Shown piece after piece: positions 11,900 to 19,448 of a stretch of 38,423 bases of DNA. Every line of letters begins with the position of its first letter. The first letter of the stretch is position 1. Under the pieces are notes generated by a model. That model made no database searches. It saw only the letters and a list, made by a program, of their open reading frames with translations, and was not told where the DNA came from. The stretch spans positions 1 through 38,423 of the forward strand of contig JBKPNX010000150.1 in assembly GCA_046732855.1 (NCBI GenBank), written 5' to 3'. The position numbers were made by a program, and so were the translations under genes. Source of the stretch: JBKPNX01 sp046732855 (lineage in GTDB: Bacteria > Pseudomonadota > Alphaproteobacteria > Geminicoccales > Geminicoccaceae).

Positions 11900-13096
11900 T
11901 CAGCGCTCCACCAGCGCTCTGCGCCGGTTGTACCAGTTCATCAACGCCGAGGTGATCAGGCTCAGCGCGAGATACACGCCCATGGTCATGGCGATCACCT
12001 CGACCGCCTGGCCGGTCTGGTTCAGCACGATGCCGGTGAACACGTTGACGAAGTCCGGATAGCCCACGGCCACGGCGAGCGAGGAGTTCTTGGTCAAATT
12101 CAGGTACTGACTGGTCAGCGGCGGAATGATCACGCGCAGCGCCTGCGGGATGACCACGAAGCGCAGCGTCTGGCCGTGCTTCAACCCAAGCGCGTGCGCC
12201 GCTTCGATCTGGCCATGGCTGACCGAGAGGATCCCGGCCCGCACGATCTCGGCAATGAACGCCGCCGTGTAGGTGCTGAGCGCCAACGTCAAAGCCACCA
12301 GCTCCGGCAGCAGCACCAGGCCGCCCTGCAGCTTGAACCGGCCCATCTCCGGGTGCTCGAAGGTGAGCGGCGCCCCGGCCAGAACGAACGTCACGAGCGG
12401 CAGGCCGACCAGCAGGCCGAGACCTGCGTAAAGCGTATGAAACGGCTGGCCCGTAGCGTCGTGGCGCCGCTTGGCCCAGCGCGCGAGCCCGAACACCACG
12501 ACGAACGCGAGGAGAACGGCCACGACCACCCAGCCGAAGCCAGCCTCGAAGTTCGGCTTGGGCGTGTAGAAGCCACGGTTGTTGAGAAAAAACAGGTCGC
12601 CCAAAAGGGCGATGCTGTCGCGCGGCTGAGGCAGCGCCTGCAGGACGGCGAAGTACCAGAACAGGATCTGCAGAAGCACGGGAATGTTGCGAATGACCTC
12701 AATGTACACTGTGGCCAGGCGGGCCATCAGCCAATTGGACGAGAGCCGCGCCAAACCGATCACAAAGCCCAGAATGGTCGCGAGGACGATGCCGATCGCA
12801 GCGACGAGCACGGTGTTGAGCAGCCCGACCCAGAAAACCCGCGCGTTGGATGACAGCTCGCTGTACTCGATCAGGGTCTGCGGGATGGCAAATCCGGCCG
12901 GCTGGCGCAGAAATCCGAAGCCCGAGGCAATGCCCTGCCGGCTGAGATTGTCGATCGTGTTGTGCACGATGTACGCGGCGAACGCCACCACGCCGACCAG
13001 GGTGAGGATCTGATAGACGATCGCGCGCACCCGCGGGTCGCGCCACAGCGGGGGTGAGGCGGGCGCGGTGCCCAACCGTTCGCGTTTGATCGCCAT
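11900..13096 (-). CDS. aapQ: Amino-acid ABC transporter permease AapQ/BztB type
   Basis: The first gene of the transporter operon, a 398-residue membrane permease. The EAA loop is EAAHALGLKHGQTLRFVVI followed by PQALRVIIPP, preceded by the transmembrane block STYTAAFIAEIVRAGILSVS. The long cytoplasmic/periplasmic middle section (about residues 160-250, with RRHDATGQPFH) is typical of AapQ. Together with AapM it makes a heterodimeric channel. In related genomes aapJ, encoding the periplasmic binding protein, normally sits directly upstream. Here the 159 bp upstream hold no gene and the next gene is a CinA-domain protein, so the binding protein must be supplied from elsewhere. Confidence 0.93.
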   Translation of the reverse strand: MAIKRERLGTAPASPPLWRDPRVRAIVYQILTLVGVVAFAAYIVHNTIDNLSRQGIASGFGFLRQPAGFAIPQTLIEYSELSSNARVFWVGLLNTVLVAAIGIVLATILGFVIGLARLSSNWLMARLATVYIEVIRNIPVLLQILFWYFAVLQALPQPRDSIALLGDLFFLNNRGFYTPKPNFEAGFGWVVVAVLLAFVVVFGLARWAKRRHDATGQPFHTLYAGLGLLVGLPLVTFVLAGAPLTFEHPEMGRFKLQGGLVLLPELVALTLALSTYTAAFIAEIVRAGILSVSHGQIEAAHALGLKHGQTLRFVVIPQALRVIIPPLTSQYLNLTKNSSLAVAVGYPDFVNVFTGIVLNQTGQAVEVIAMTMGVYLALSLITSALMNWYNRRRALVER

Positions 13097-13179
13097 CGAC
13101 GCTCTGCGTTGCCGGAAGGAAGCCGAGTGCCCTGCCCGCTCTGGTCCCTAGCAGTTGTTCAGCCTCGCCGCTCTGCCAC

Positions 13180-13196
13180 ATCCGGTCAAGCCGGAT
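13180..13196. terminator. Small hairpin between the CinA-like gene and aapQ
   Basis: ATCCGG and CCGGAT pair around a five-base loop in the 159-bp gap. No T-run follows on the minus strand, so if it terminates the upstream gene it would not be a classic intrinsic terminator. It may simply be chance. Confidence 0.2.
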
Positions 13197-13255
13197 CGCA
13201 GTAGATACGGTCGGGCGGACCTGCCGGATGCCGTGGCACTGGCGACCAGAGCCGA

Positions 13256-14023
13256 TCAGCCGCTCGTCGGGCTCTCGCGCGTGTCGGCGCCGAGCTTGGC
13301 GGCAAGCTCCAGCAGCGCTGCGGCCGCAGCGTCGATCTCGCTCTGATCGTCGCCACGGAGCACGATAGTCGTGCCAAGCCCCTCCGGGCGCCAGAACGGA
13401 TAGCTGCCGATCTCCAGCGCGGGAAAGCGCGCCTGAATGTCGCCGAGACCCGCCGCCGCCACGTCGCCCTCGGGGGCCAGAACCGTGATCGCCCGCGAAA
13501 GCACTCTGGGGCCCCCGCGCAAGCCGGGCAGCAGCCCGTCGAGCATCGCTTGCATGATCTTAGGCACGCCGGGCAGCACGTGGACGTTCTCGATGCGAAA
13601 GCCCGGCGCTACCGAGATCGGATTGTCGATCAGCTCCGCGCCTTCGGGCATGTCGGCCATGGACATGCGCGCCTCGTTGACCCGCTCGGGCGGGTAATAG
13701 GCCAGCAGACGGCGCTCGGCCTCGGGGTTGCGCTCGATGCGGCGCCCGAACGCCTTGGCGACGCAGGCGGCGGTGATGTCATCGTGAGTCGGGCCGATGC
13801 CGCCGGTCGTGAACACGTAAGTGTGGCGCGCGCGGCAGGCATTGACCGCTTCGATGATCGCGGCCTCGTCGTCCGGCACGATCCGCGCCTCGGTCATCCG
13901 AATACCGATCTCGCCCAGCTTGGTCGCGATGTAGGGCAGATTGGCGTCGACCGTGCGGCCCGAGAGGATCTCGTTGCCGATGATGATCAGGCAGGCGGTG
14001 ACCGGCTGTTCCGAGCTGCCCAT
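13256..14023 (-). CDS. CinA-like MoCF-domain (competence/damage-inducible protein A N-terminal) protein
   Basis: A 255-residue protein consisting of the MoCF/CinA N-terminal domain only. It opens with CLIIIGNEILSGRTVDANLP, followed by GLGDIQ-type sequence, and has the ligand-binding block FTTGGIGPTHDDITA and the HVLPGVPKIMQAML motif. Proteins with this domain bind molybdopterin or, in CinA, hydrolyse ADP-ribose. The C-terminal nicotinamide-nucleotide amidase domain of full CinA (about 400 residues) is absent, which is common for the short alphaproteobacterial form. The ATG at 14023 (MGSSEQ) is preferred to an upstream alternative at 14050. It precedes the aap genes on the same strand, but the 159-bp gap argues against tight coupling. 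Confidence 0.85.
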   Translation of the reverse strand: MGSSEQPVTACLIIIGNEILSGRTVDANLPYIATKLGEIGIRMTEARIVPDDEAAIIEAVNACRARHTYVFTTGGIGPTHDDITAACVAKAFGRRIERNPEAERRLLAYYPPERVNEARMSMADMPEGAELIDNPISVAPGFRIENVHVLPGVPKIMQAMLDGLLPGLRGGPRVLSRAITVLAPEGDVAAAGLGDIQARFPALEIGSYPFWRPEGLGTTIVLRGDDQSEIDAAAAALLELAAKLGADTRESPTSG

Positions 14024-14867
14024 GGACGCATCCCCTCCCCGGCGGCGCACGATACGAACTTAGCGCCTGCCGCAGAATCCGCCAGCGGTCGCTGACCTTC
14101 GTTTGGGCCGCCCCAAAAGGACGCGGGTCCATATGAATGCCGCGGCGTTCTCAAGGTGCGTTCCGCCGGGCGCGAACAGAGAGGTCCAAGGATTCAACCT
14201 CGAGAGCGTGGAAAGCGTGCGCCGCAGGCGTTCTCCCTATACTTCCGCGCAAGATCGGAATCGCCAATCTCTGGCCCGCATGATACTACTCTTGCGATAG
14301 CGGAGGGCCAGTTGGGCAGTTCCGGAGCGAGTGGTGGGGCGGCAGCGCGCGGACCGGTCACAGATCACCGTTTTAGCGGCTGCTCCGGCTGGGCAGGCAC
14401 CCGCGCGCCGCGTCGCGGCAAGGCGAAGCGTTCAACCGAGCGCCCCGGCGTGAGCGTTCCGACATGACCGATGCCCTCCGGCGCGTGGCCCGGGAGCCCA
14501 GCTGTTCAAGTCTCAGCCAGAACCGGGTCCTGCAGCGGATGCGCGCCCGAAGCAGGGTCTTGAGCGCCGCCCGATCGCCCGCTTCGTTGCCGCCGCCTGA
14601 TCGGACCCGGAGGGGCCGGCGGGCGCCGGGGCCATGGCGCCGGCGGGCGCGGTGAACCTGGCTGCGGGCGTACAGGTCAAATGTCCACCCGCCAGGTCGG
14701 TCTCCTGACCGAAGAGCTCGGGCCGAACTTGCCGCGGGGTTCGTGCTCACGCCCATGCCGCCGAGCTGGTGAAGGTATCGCCGTCCCGCGATTACCTACC
14801 CTGCACGCCAAGCATCAGCCGCTCACTCGTCCGCGGCCAACTGACGAGGAAGGAGACGCCCCGATCG
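14024..14867. other. Long intergenic region upstream of the FadL-like gene, no gene seen
   Basis: About 840 bp between two divergent genes. Several frames stay open for 60-130 codons, but the translations are arginine- and serine-rich with no recognisable domain, as expected by chance at this GC content. Small structures seen are a 12-base direct repeat at 14615-14626 and 14639-14650 and a short TCGGTC/GACCGA hairpin at 14697-14712. It is long enough to hold promoters for both flanking genes, but no convincing consensus was found. Confidence 0.5.
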
Positions 14868-16100
14868 ATGCCGAGGAACCGACTGGTCTGGATCTGCTCC
14901 TGCGCGCTCGCCACTCTGCCCGCCACGTCGGGGGCGCATGCCGCCGCCTTCGCGGTCAGGACGCAGAGCGCCTACGGGCAGGGCTCCTCCTTTGCCGGGG
15001 TCGCGGCGGGCGGCAGCCTGTCCTCGATGTTCTGGAACCCCGCCAACCTTGCCGACGTCGCGCGAGGCGAGATCGAAGCGGTCGGCACCGGTGTTTTCCC
15101 AGACGTCGACGTGAAACTGAACCCCGTCCCGCCGCTTGGCTTCGCCGGTTCCGACGAGGGCAACATCGCTGAAAACAAGTTCATCCCGGCCGGCTATGCG
15201 GCATACAGGCTGCATGAGCGTATCGTCGTCGGGGTCGGCGTGAACGCCCCGTTCGGTCTGCTCACCGAATACCATAGCGATTCGATCCTCAACCAGACCG
15301 GAGTCGCCGGCAAATCCGAGGTCTTCTCCCTCAACGTCAATCCCGTGCTGTCCCTCGAAGTGACGGACTGGCTAGCGCTGGCGCTCGGCGCCCAGGTCCA
15401 ATACTTCGATACGCGCCTCACTCGGCAGGCTCTCGGACCACTCGGGATCTCACGCCTCGAGGGCGATGATGTCGGCTTCGGGTTCACGGCCGGCATCAGG
15501 GTCACCCCTCGACCGGGCACCACGATCGGGCTCGGCTACCGCTCTTCTATCGAGCATGATCTGGACGGCACGCTGAAGAGCCCCACCGCCGGCACCTCCG
15601 ACGTCACGTATGAAGATGTGAACCTGCCGGACCTCGTCACGCTCGGCATACGTCAGACGATCGCCGATCGCTTTCGGGTCATGGCTGGGGCCGAGTGGTC
15701 GAACTGGAGCCGATTCGACACGGTGAAGATCAAGGGCGGTCCCGCGCCGATCAATCTGCCCTTCAAGTATGACGACGGCTGGTTTTTCTCGGTCGGCGGG
15801 GAGTTCGATGTGACGCAGGCGCTAACCGTGAGGACCGGCGTCGGCTACGAGCTGGGGCCGATCGACGACAACGTGCGCACCTACCGCATCCCCGACAGCG
15901 ACCGTCTCTATCTTTCAGGCGGCGTCAGCTACCGGCTCGACCAACGCTTCTCGTTCGACCTCGCCTACAGCTTCGCTGCCATCGAAGATGCGGACATCCG
16001 CGCCGCCGACGCCGGCGGTCCGGATGCCAATGGCCCGTTCTCAGGCCATGCCGACGCACACTCCCATTATATCTCGGGCGCGATCAGGGTGAAGTTTTGA
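14868..16100 (+). CDS. OmpP1/FadL-type outer-membrane transporter
   Basis: An outer-membrane beta-barrel of the FadL/TodX family, 410 residues, which moves long-chain fatty acids or other hydrophobic compounds into the cell. A signal peptide is visible at residues 1-24 (VWICSCALATLPATSGAHA). It is followed by the family N-terminus AAAFAVRTQSAYGQGSSFAG and the hatch motif FWNPANLA. The C-terminus ends in an outer-membrane insertion signal, ISGAIRVKF, with terminal Phe. The start at 14868 is chosen because AAGGAG lies about 12 bases upstream and the signal peptide begins there; an upstream ATG at 14769 would hide it. Substrate is unknown, and there is no fatty-acid gene beside it. Confidence 0.92.
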   Translation: MPRNRLVWICSCALATLPATSGAHAAAFAVRTQSAYGQGSSFAGVAAGGSLSSMFWNPANLADVARGEIEAVGTGVFPDVDVKLNPVPPLGFAGSDEGNIAENKFIPAGYAAYRLHERIVVGVGVNAPFGLLTEYHSDSILNQTGVAGKSEVFSLNVNPVLSLEVTDWLALALGAQVQYFDTRLTRQALGPLGISRLEGDDVGFGFTAGIRVTPRPGTTIGLGYRSSIEHDLDGTLKSPTAGTSDVTYEDVNLPDLVTLGIRQTIADRFRVMAGAEWSNWSRFDTVKIKGGPAPINLPFKYDDGWFFSVGGEFDVTQALTVRTGVGYELGPIDDNVRTYRIPDSDRLYLSGGVSYRLDQRFSFDLAYSFAAIEDADIRAADAGGPDANGPFSGHADAHSHYISGAIRVKF

Positions 16101-16243
16101 GCCTCGGCGGCGCACGCATCCCGTGCGCCGGCAGGCCAGGATCGACGCACGATGCCCAGATGGGCCGCACGAGCCTGGCCGTAAGGGCCCTGCCCCACAT
16201 CCCCCTCCATTGTTCGGCCGCGAGCCGATGCTTAGATTTGGCC

Positions 16244-16945
16244 ATGCGCTGGCCGACGCCGCTGATCCCTGGGCGCCTGGTGCGCCGGTACAAGCGTTTT
16301 CTTGCCGATGTGTCCCTCGATGGCGCCGGCGAGGTGACCGTCCATTGCCCCAATCCGGGCCGCATGCTCGGGCTCGATGCGCCCGGGATGCGGGTCTGGG
16401 TATCGCGGGCGCGCAACCCCGCCCGGGCGCTGCCGCTCACGCTCGAGCTGGTCGAGGCGGTCGGCGGTCTGGTCGGTATCAACACCATGCATCCCAACCG
16501 CCTGGTCGAAGAAGCGATCGTCGCTGGGCGGGTCGAGGAGCTCCAAGGTTATGAAGTGATCCGGCGCGAAGTCCGCTACGACGAGCGCTGCCGCATCGAT
16601 CTGCTGCTACGCCGCAACGGCCGCCCGGATTGCTTCGTCGAGGTCAAGAACGTACATCTCAAGCGCATCGCCGGGGCGGAGTTTCCCGATGCGGTGACCG
16701 TCCGCGGGGCCAAGCACCTGGGCGCGCTGGCGCGGCAGGTGGCGCAGGGCGCGCGGGCGGTCGTCATGTATGTGGTGCAGAGGACCGATTGCGCGGACTT
16801 TCGCATCGCCGCCGATATCGACCCGATCTATGCGGCAAGCTTCGCCGCGGCGCTGAGTGGGGGCGTGGAAGCCCTGTGCTATGCGTGTGACGTCAACCTG
16901 GAAGGCGTGAGATTGACCGATCCATTGCCGATCCTGCCGTCATAG
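16244..16945 (+). CDS. sfsA: SfsA family DNA/RNA nuclease-fold protein
   Basis: A 233-residue SfsA homologue. The E. coli protein was described as a sugar-fermentation stimulator with DNA-binding activity; its molecular role remains uncertain. Family blocks seen are GEVTVHCPNPGRMLGL, GINTMHPNRLVEEAI and CRIDLLLRR followed by FVEVKNVHLK. The last pair has the D...ExK spacing of a PD-(D/E)XK nuclease-like fold, which is an inference from the motif. The ATG at 16244 matches the family N-terminus (MRWPTPLIPGRLVRRYKRFL); the frame is open further upstream to the end of the FadL-like gene but with no homology. map follows 15 bp later, a linkage common in alphaproteobacteria. Confidence 0.92.
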   Translation: MRWPTPLIPGRLVRRYKRFLADVSLDGAGEVTVHCPNPGRMLGLDAPGMRVWVSRARNPARALPLTLELVEAVGGLVGINTMHPNRLVEEAIVAGRVEELQGYEVIRREVRYDERCRIDLLLRRNGRPDCFVEVKNVHLKRIAGAEFPDAVTVRGAKHLGALARQVAQGARAVVMYVVQRTDCADFRIAADIDPIYAASFAAALSGGVEALCYACDVNLEGVRLTDPLPILPS

Positions 16946-16960
16946 GACGCCATCGAACAG

Positions 16961-17776
16961 ATGTCTAACCAGCTCCGGGCGAGCGAGCAGAAGCCCGACG
17001 CCCAGGTTCCGATCCACGGCCCCGAAGCATTCGCCGGCATGCGCCGGGCCGGCCGGCTCGCCGCCGAGGTGCTCGATATGATCACCGAGCACGTTCGGCC
17101 GGGCGTGCCCACGGGCGAGCTCGACCGACGCTGCCACGATTTCATCCTCGAGCGCGGCGCTACGCCGGCTCCGCTCAATTACCGCGGCTATCCCAAGCCG
17201 ACCTGCATCTCGGTCAACCATGAGGTCTGCCATGGCATTCCCGGCGAGCGCCGGCTGCAGGCGGGCGACATCCTCAACATCGACGTCACGGTGGTCCTGG
17301 ACGGCTGGTACGGCGACACGAGCCGCATGTTCTTCGCGGGAACGCCGCCGCTCAAGGCGCGGCGCCTGTGTCAGGTGACGTTCGACGCGTTGTGGTGCGG
17401 CATCCGCGCCGTGAGCCCCGGCGCCACGCTTGGCGACGTTGGCCACGCTATCCAGGCCCATGCCGAACGGCACCGTTGCTCGGTCGTGCGCGATTACTGC
17501 GGGCACGGCATCGGCCGCGTGTTCCACGATGCGCCGAGCGTCCTGCATTTCGGCAAGCCCGGCGAGGGCCTCATGCTGCAGCCGGGCATGATCTTCACCA
17601 TCGAGCCCATGGTCAACGCCGGCACCTGGCAGGTCAAACTGAAGAGCGACGGCTGGACCGTGATCACCCGCGACCGGCAGCTCTCGGCGCAGTTCGAGCA
17701 TACGGTCGGGGTCACCGAGGACGGCCGCGAGGTGTTCACCGTCTCGCCGGCGGGCAAGCACCACCCGGCCTGGTGA
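16961..17776 (+). CDS. map: Type I methionine aminopeptidase
   Basis: Removes the initiator methionine from nascent proteins. The 271 residues fit the class. All five metal ligands can be placed: Asp108 (NIDV), Asp119 (YGDTS), His182 (GHGIG), Glu215 (TIEPM) and Glu246 (QFEHT), with exactly the spacing of the E. coli enzyme. The substrate His is in NHEVCHGIP. It has a short N-terminal extension of about ten residues. It sits between sfsA and, after a DUF2235 gene, the radC-like gene; in many alphaproteobacteria map and radC are direct neighbours. Confidence 0.97.
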   Translation: MSNQLRASEQKPDAQVPIHGPEAFAGMRRAGRLAAEVLDMITEHVRPGVPTGELDRRCHDFILERGATPAPLNYRGYPKPTCISVNHEVCHGIPGERRLQAGDILNIDVTVVLDGWYGDTSRMFFAGTPPLKARRLCQVTFDALWCGIRAVSPGATLGDVGHAIQAHAERHRCSVVRDYCGHGIGRVFHDAPSVLHFGKPGEGLMLQPGMIFTIEPMVNAGTWQVKLKSDGWTVITRDRQLSAQFEHTVGVTEDGREVFTVSPAGKHHPAW

Positions 17777-17814
17777 CCACCGCGTGTTCTAAGCAGTCGC
17801 ACTACAACTTCCGG

Positions 17815-17843
17815 GTGACTGCCCTGCCCGCCGCCGCTATCCT
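17815..17843 (+). promoter_or_regulatory. Candidate promoter for the DUF2235-PilZ gene
   Basis: A GTGACT (17815-17820) and TATCCT (17838-17843) separated by 17 bp resemble a sigma-70-type promoter. They lie in the 99-bp gap after map and about 33 bp before the ATG. The same TATCCT also occurs upstream of the radC-like gene. Confidence 0.3.
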
Positions 17844-17875
17844 GCCGCTTCAGGCACGCAGGCGAGGCCAATATC

Positions 17876-19159
17876 ATGCAACTGATTATGTGCTGCGACG
17901 GCACCTGGAACGATCCCGACGACGGGACGCACATCGATCGGATCGCCAAGGCAGCCAGGGCCGCACTGCCCGAACCCGAGCACGTCTTCTACGAGAAGGG
18001 CGTCGGCCTGCAGCCCGGCATGCGTCTGAGCGGCGGTGCGCTCGGCAGGGGCCTCTCGGAAAACGTGCGCGGGGCCTATCGATGGCTGGTCCGTCAGTAC
18101 GCCGATGGCGCCGAGGTTTTCGTCTTCGGCTTCTCCCGGGGGGCCTACACCGCGCGTTCGCTCGCCGGCTTCATTAGCTACGCGGGCCTCGTTCAGGCGT
18201 CAGACGAGGACGCGATCGAAGACGCCTATGAGGCGTACCGGTTTCGTCGCCAGGAGCGGGTCGAAACGCGCTTCCATGAGAGCGCGGTCCACGCGCGCAC
18301 CCGGCAGGTGCGCCTCCGCTTCCTCGGCGTGTTCGACACGGTCGGGGCTCTCGGCGTGCCTCTTGATTGGGTGAAGGGGATCACCGCGGATCTGCCGCAT
18401 GTGAACCTGCAGTTCCACGACACCCGGCTGTGCGGCAACGTCGATGTGGCGTGCCAGGCGCTGGCGATCGATGAGCGGCGCGGTCCGTTCGAGCCGACCT
18501 GGTGGGAGGCGCCCCAACCAGGCGCGGTCGTCCCGGAGAAGGTCCTCCAGGTCTGGTTTGCCGGCGTTCATTCGGACGTCGGCGGCGGCTATCCCGACAA
18601 GGCATTGGCCGAAGTTGCGCTGGGATGGATGCTGGAGCAGGCGCGCGAGGCCGGCCTCGATCTGAAGGCGGGACTGCCGAAATGGCCGGTCAAGGGGGAT
18701 CCGGGCGGCGCGATGCACGACTCCATGTCGCTCGGCTGGCGTTTTGCCCATCATCTGCCCTCGCTCGACCCGTACGTGCGGCCGATCGGGCCGGCCCAGC
18801 GTCAGGAGCAAGCGCTGCCGCCGGTGCCGGGCGAGAAGCTGCACTGGTCGGCGCTCGCGCGCATCGAGCGTGGCGGCTATGCGCCCGTGCAGCTGGTCAG
18901 GAAGGGTGCCCTCCGCGAGCTCGATCTACCCGTCTTTCGGGACCGTGCGGAAGCGCGGGTAGGCGACGGGCGGCAGGCCAGCATCGACCACGATGCCCCG
19001 GTCACCTTGATCGACCGTTCGGCCTCAGGCGCTCGCATCCGCGTGGAAGGGCCCCTGCCCCTCCTGCCGCAAGTGCGTCTGCGCGTCGATGATACGGAGC
19101 GCGTCTACGAGGTGCGCTGGCGGCGCGGCCGCGAGCTCGGGCTGCGTCTGGCGCAATAG
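17876..19159 (+). CDS. DUF2235 alpha/beta-hydrolase with C-terminal PilZ-like domain
   Basis: A 427-residue soluble protein with two parts. Residues 1-340 are a DUF2235 (T6SS phospholipase effector Tle1-like) hydrolase domain. It starts LIMCCDGTWNDPDDGTH and has the nucleophile elbow GFSRG with Ser87, a GVFDTVGALG block with Asp154, and GVHSDVGGGY with His232. Residues about 355-427 look like a PilZ c-di-GMP-binding domain: RAEAR (RxxxR, 357-361), then 18 residues, then DRSASG (380-385, [D/N]xSxxG), ending in the typical VRWRRGRELGLRL strand. No signal peptide or membrane segment is seen. It has its own promoter-like sequence and a GCGAGG ribosome site. Effector, lipid hydrolase or other ester hydrolase roles are all possible, and the substrate is unknown. 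Confidence 0.85.
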   Translation: MQLIMCCDGTWNDPDDGTHIDRIAKAARAALPEPEHVFYEKGVGLQPGMRLSGGALGRGLSENVRGAYRWLVRQYADGAEVFVFGFSRGAYTARSLAGFISYAGLVQASDEDAIEDAYEAYRFRRQERVETRFHESAVHARTRQVRLRFLGVFDTVGALGVPLDWVKGITADLPHVNLQFHDTRLCGNVDVACQALAIDERRGPFEPTWWEAPQPGAVVPEKVLQVWFAGVHSDVGGGYPDKALAEVALGWMLEQAREAGLDLKAGLPKWPVKGDPGGAMHDSMSLGWRFAHHLPSLDPYVRPIGPAQRQEQALPPVPGEKLHWSALARIERGGYAPVQLVRKGALRELDLPVFRDRAEARVGDGRQASIDHDAPVTLIDRSASGARIRVEGPLPLLPQVRLRVDDTERVYEVRWRRGRELGLRLAQ

Positions 19160-19412
19160 GGCCTGCGGTCCGTCCCCGAACCCGCCGCCGCAGCCCCTAG
19201 TCCCAGCACGTCGCTGCTTCAGGTGCCGCGCTCACCGCGGAACGCTTAGTTCGGGTTGAGTCTACCTCCAGGCCCTGTACGCGCTGACGGCCCGTTGATC
19301 CCCCTCGCGCCCCGAAGAAGTCTATTTCTGGCGGATTTCATGCTCTTAACCGATCATTCTCAAGCAGACTCGGCACCGTGCAGCGCGATTTCTACTGCCG
19401 GTAGTTTATCTG

Positions 19413-19442
19413 TTGGATTTGTTTAACCGAAGCCGCTATCCT
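19413..19442 (+). promoter_or_regulatory. Candidate leaderless promoter for the radC-like gene
   Basis: TTGGAT (19413-19418) and TATCCT (19437-19442) are 18 bp apart in a locally AT-rich stretch. Transcription would be expected to begin about at the ATG at 19449, where no ribosome binding site is visible, consistent with a leaderless mRNA. If instead the TTG at 19413 is the start codon, this reading fails. Confidence 0.3.
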
Positions 19443-19448
19443 GCCCGC

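Noticed and set aside
14615..14650. 12-base direct repeat GCCGGCGGGCGC twice
   Set aside because: Likely chance in very GC-rich sequence; no further copies or structure to support a function.
14373..14756. 127-codon minus-strand frame upstream of the FadL-like gene
   Set aside because: Low-complexity arginine-rich translation, no start signal or homology.
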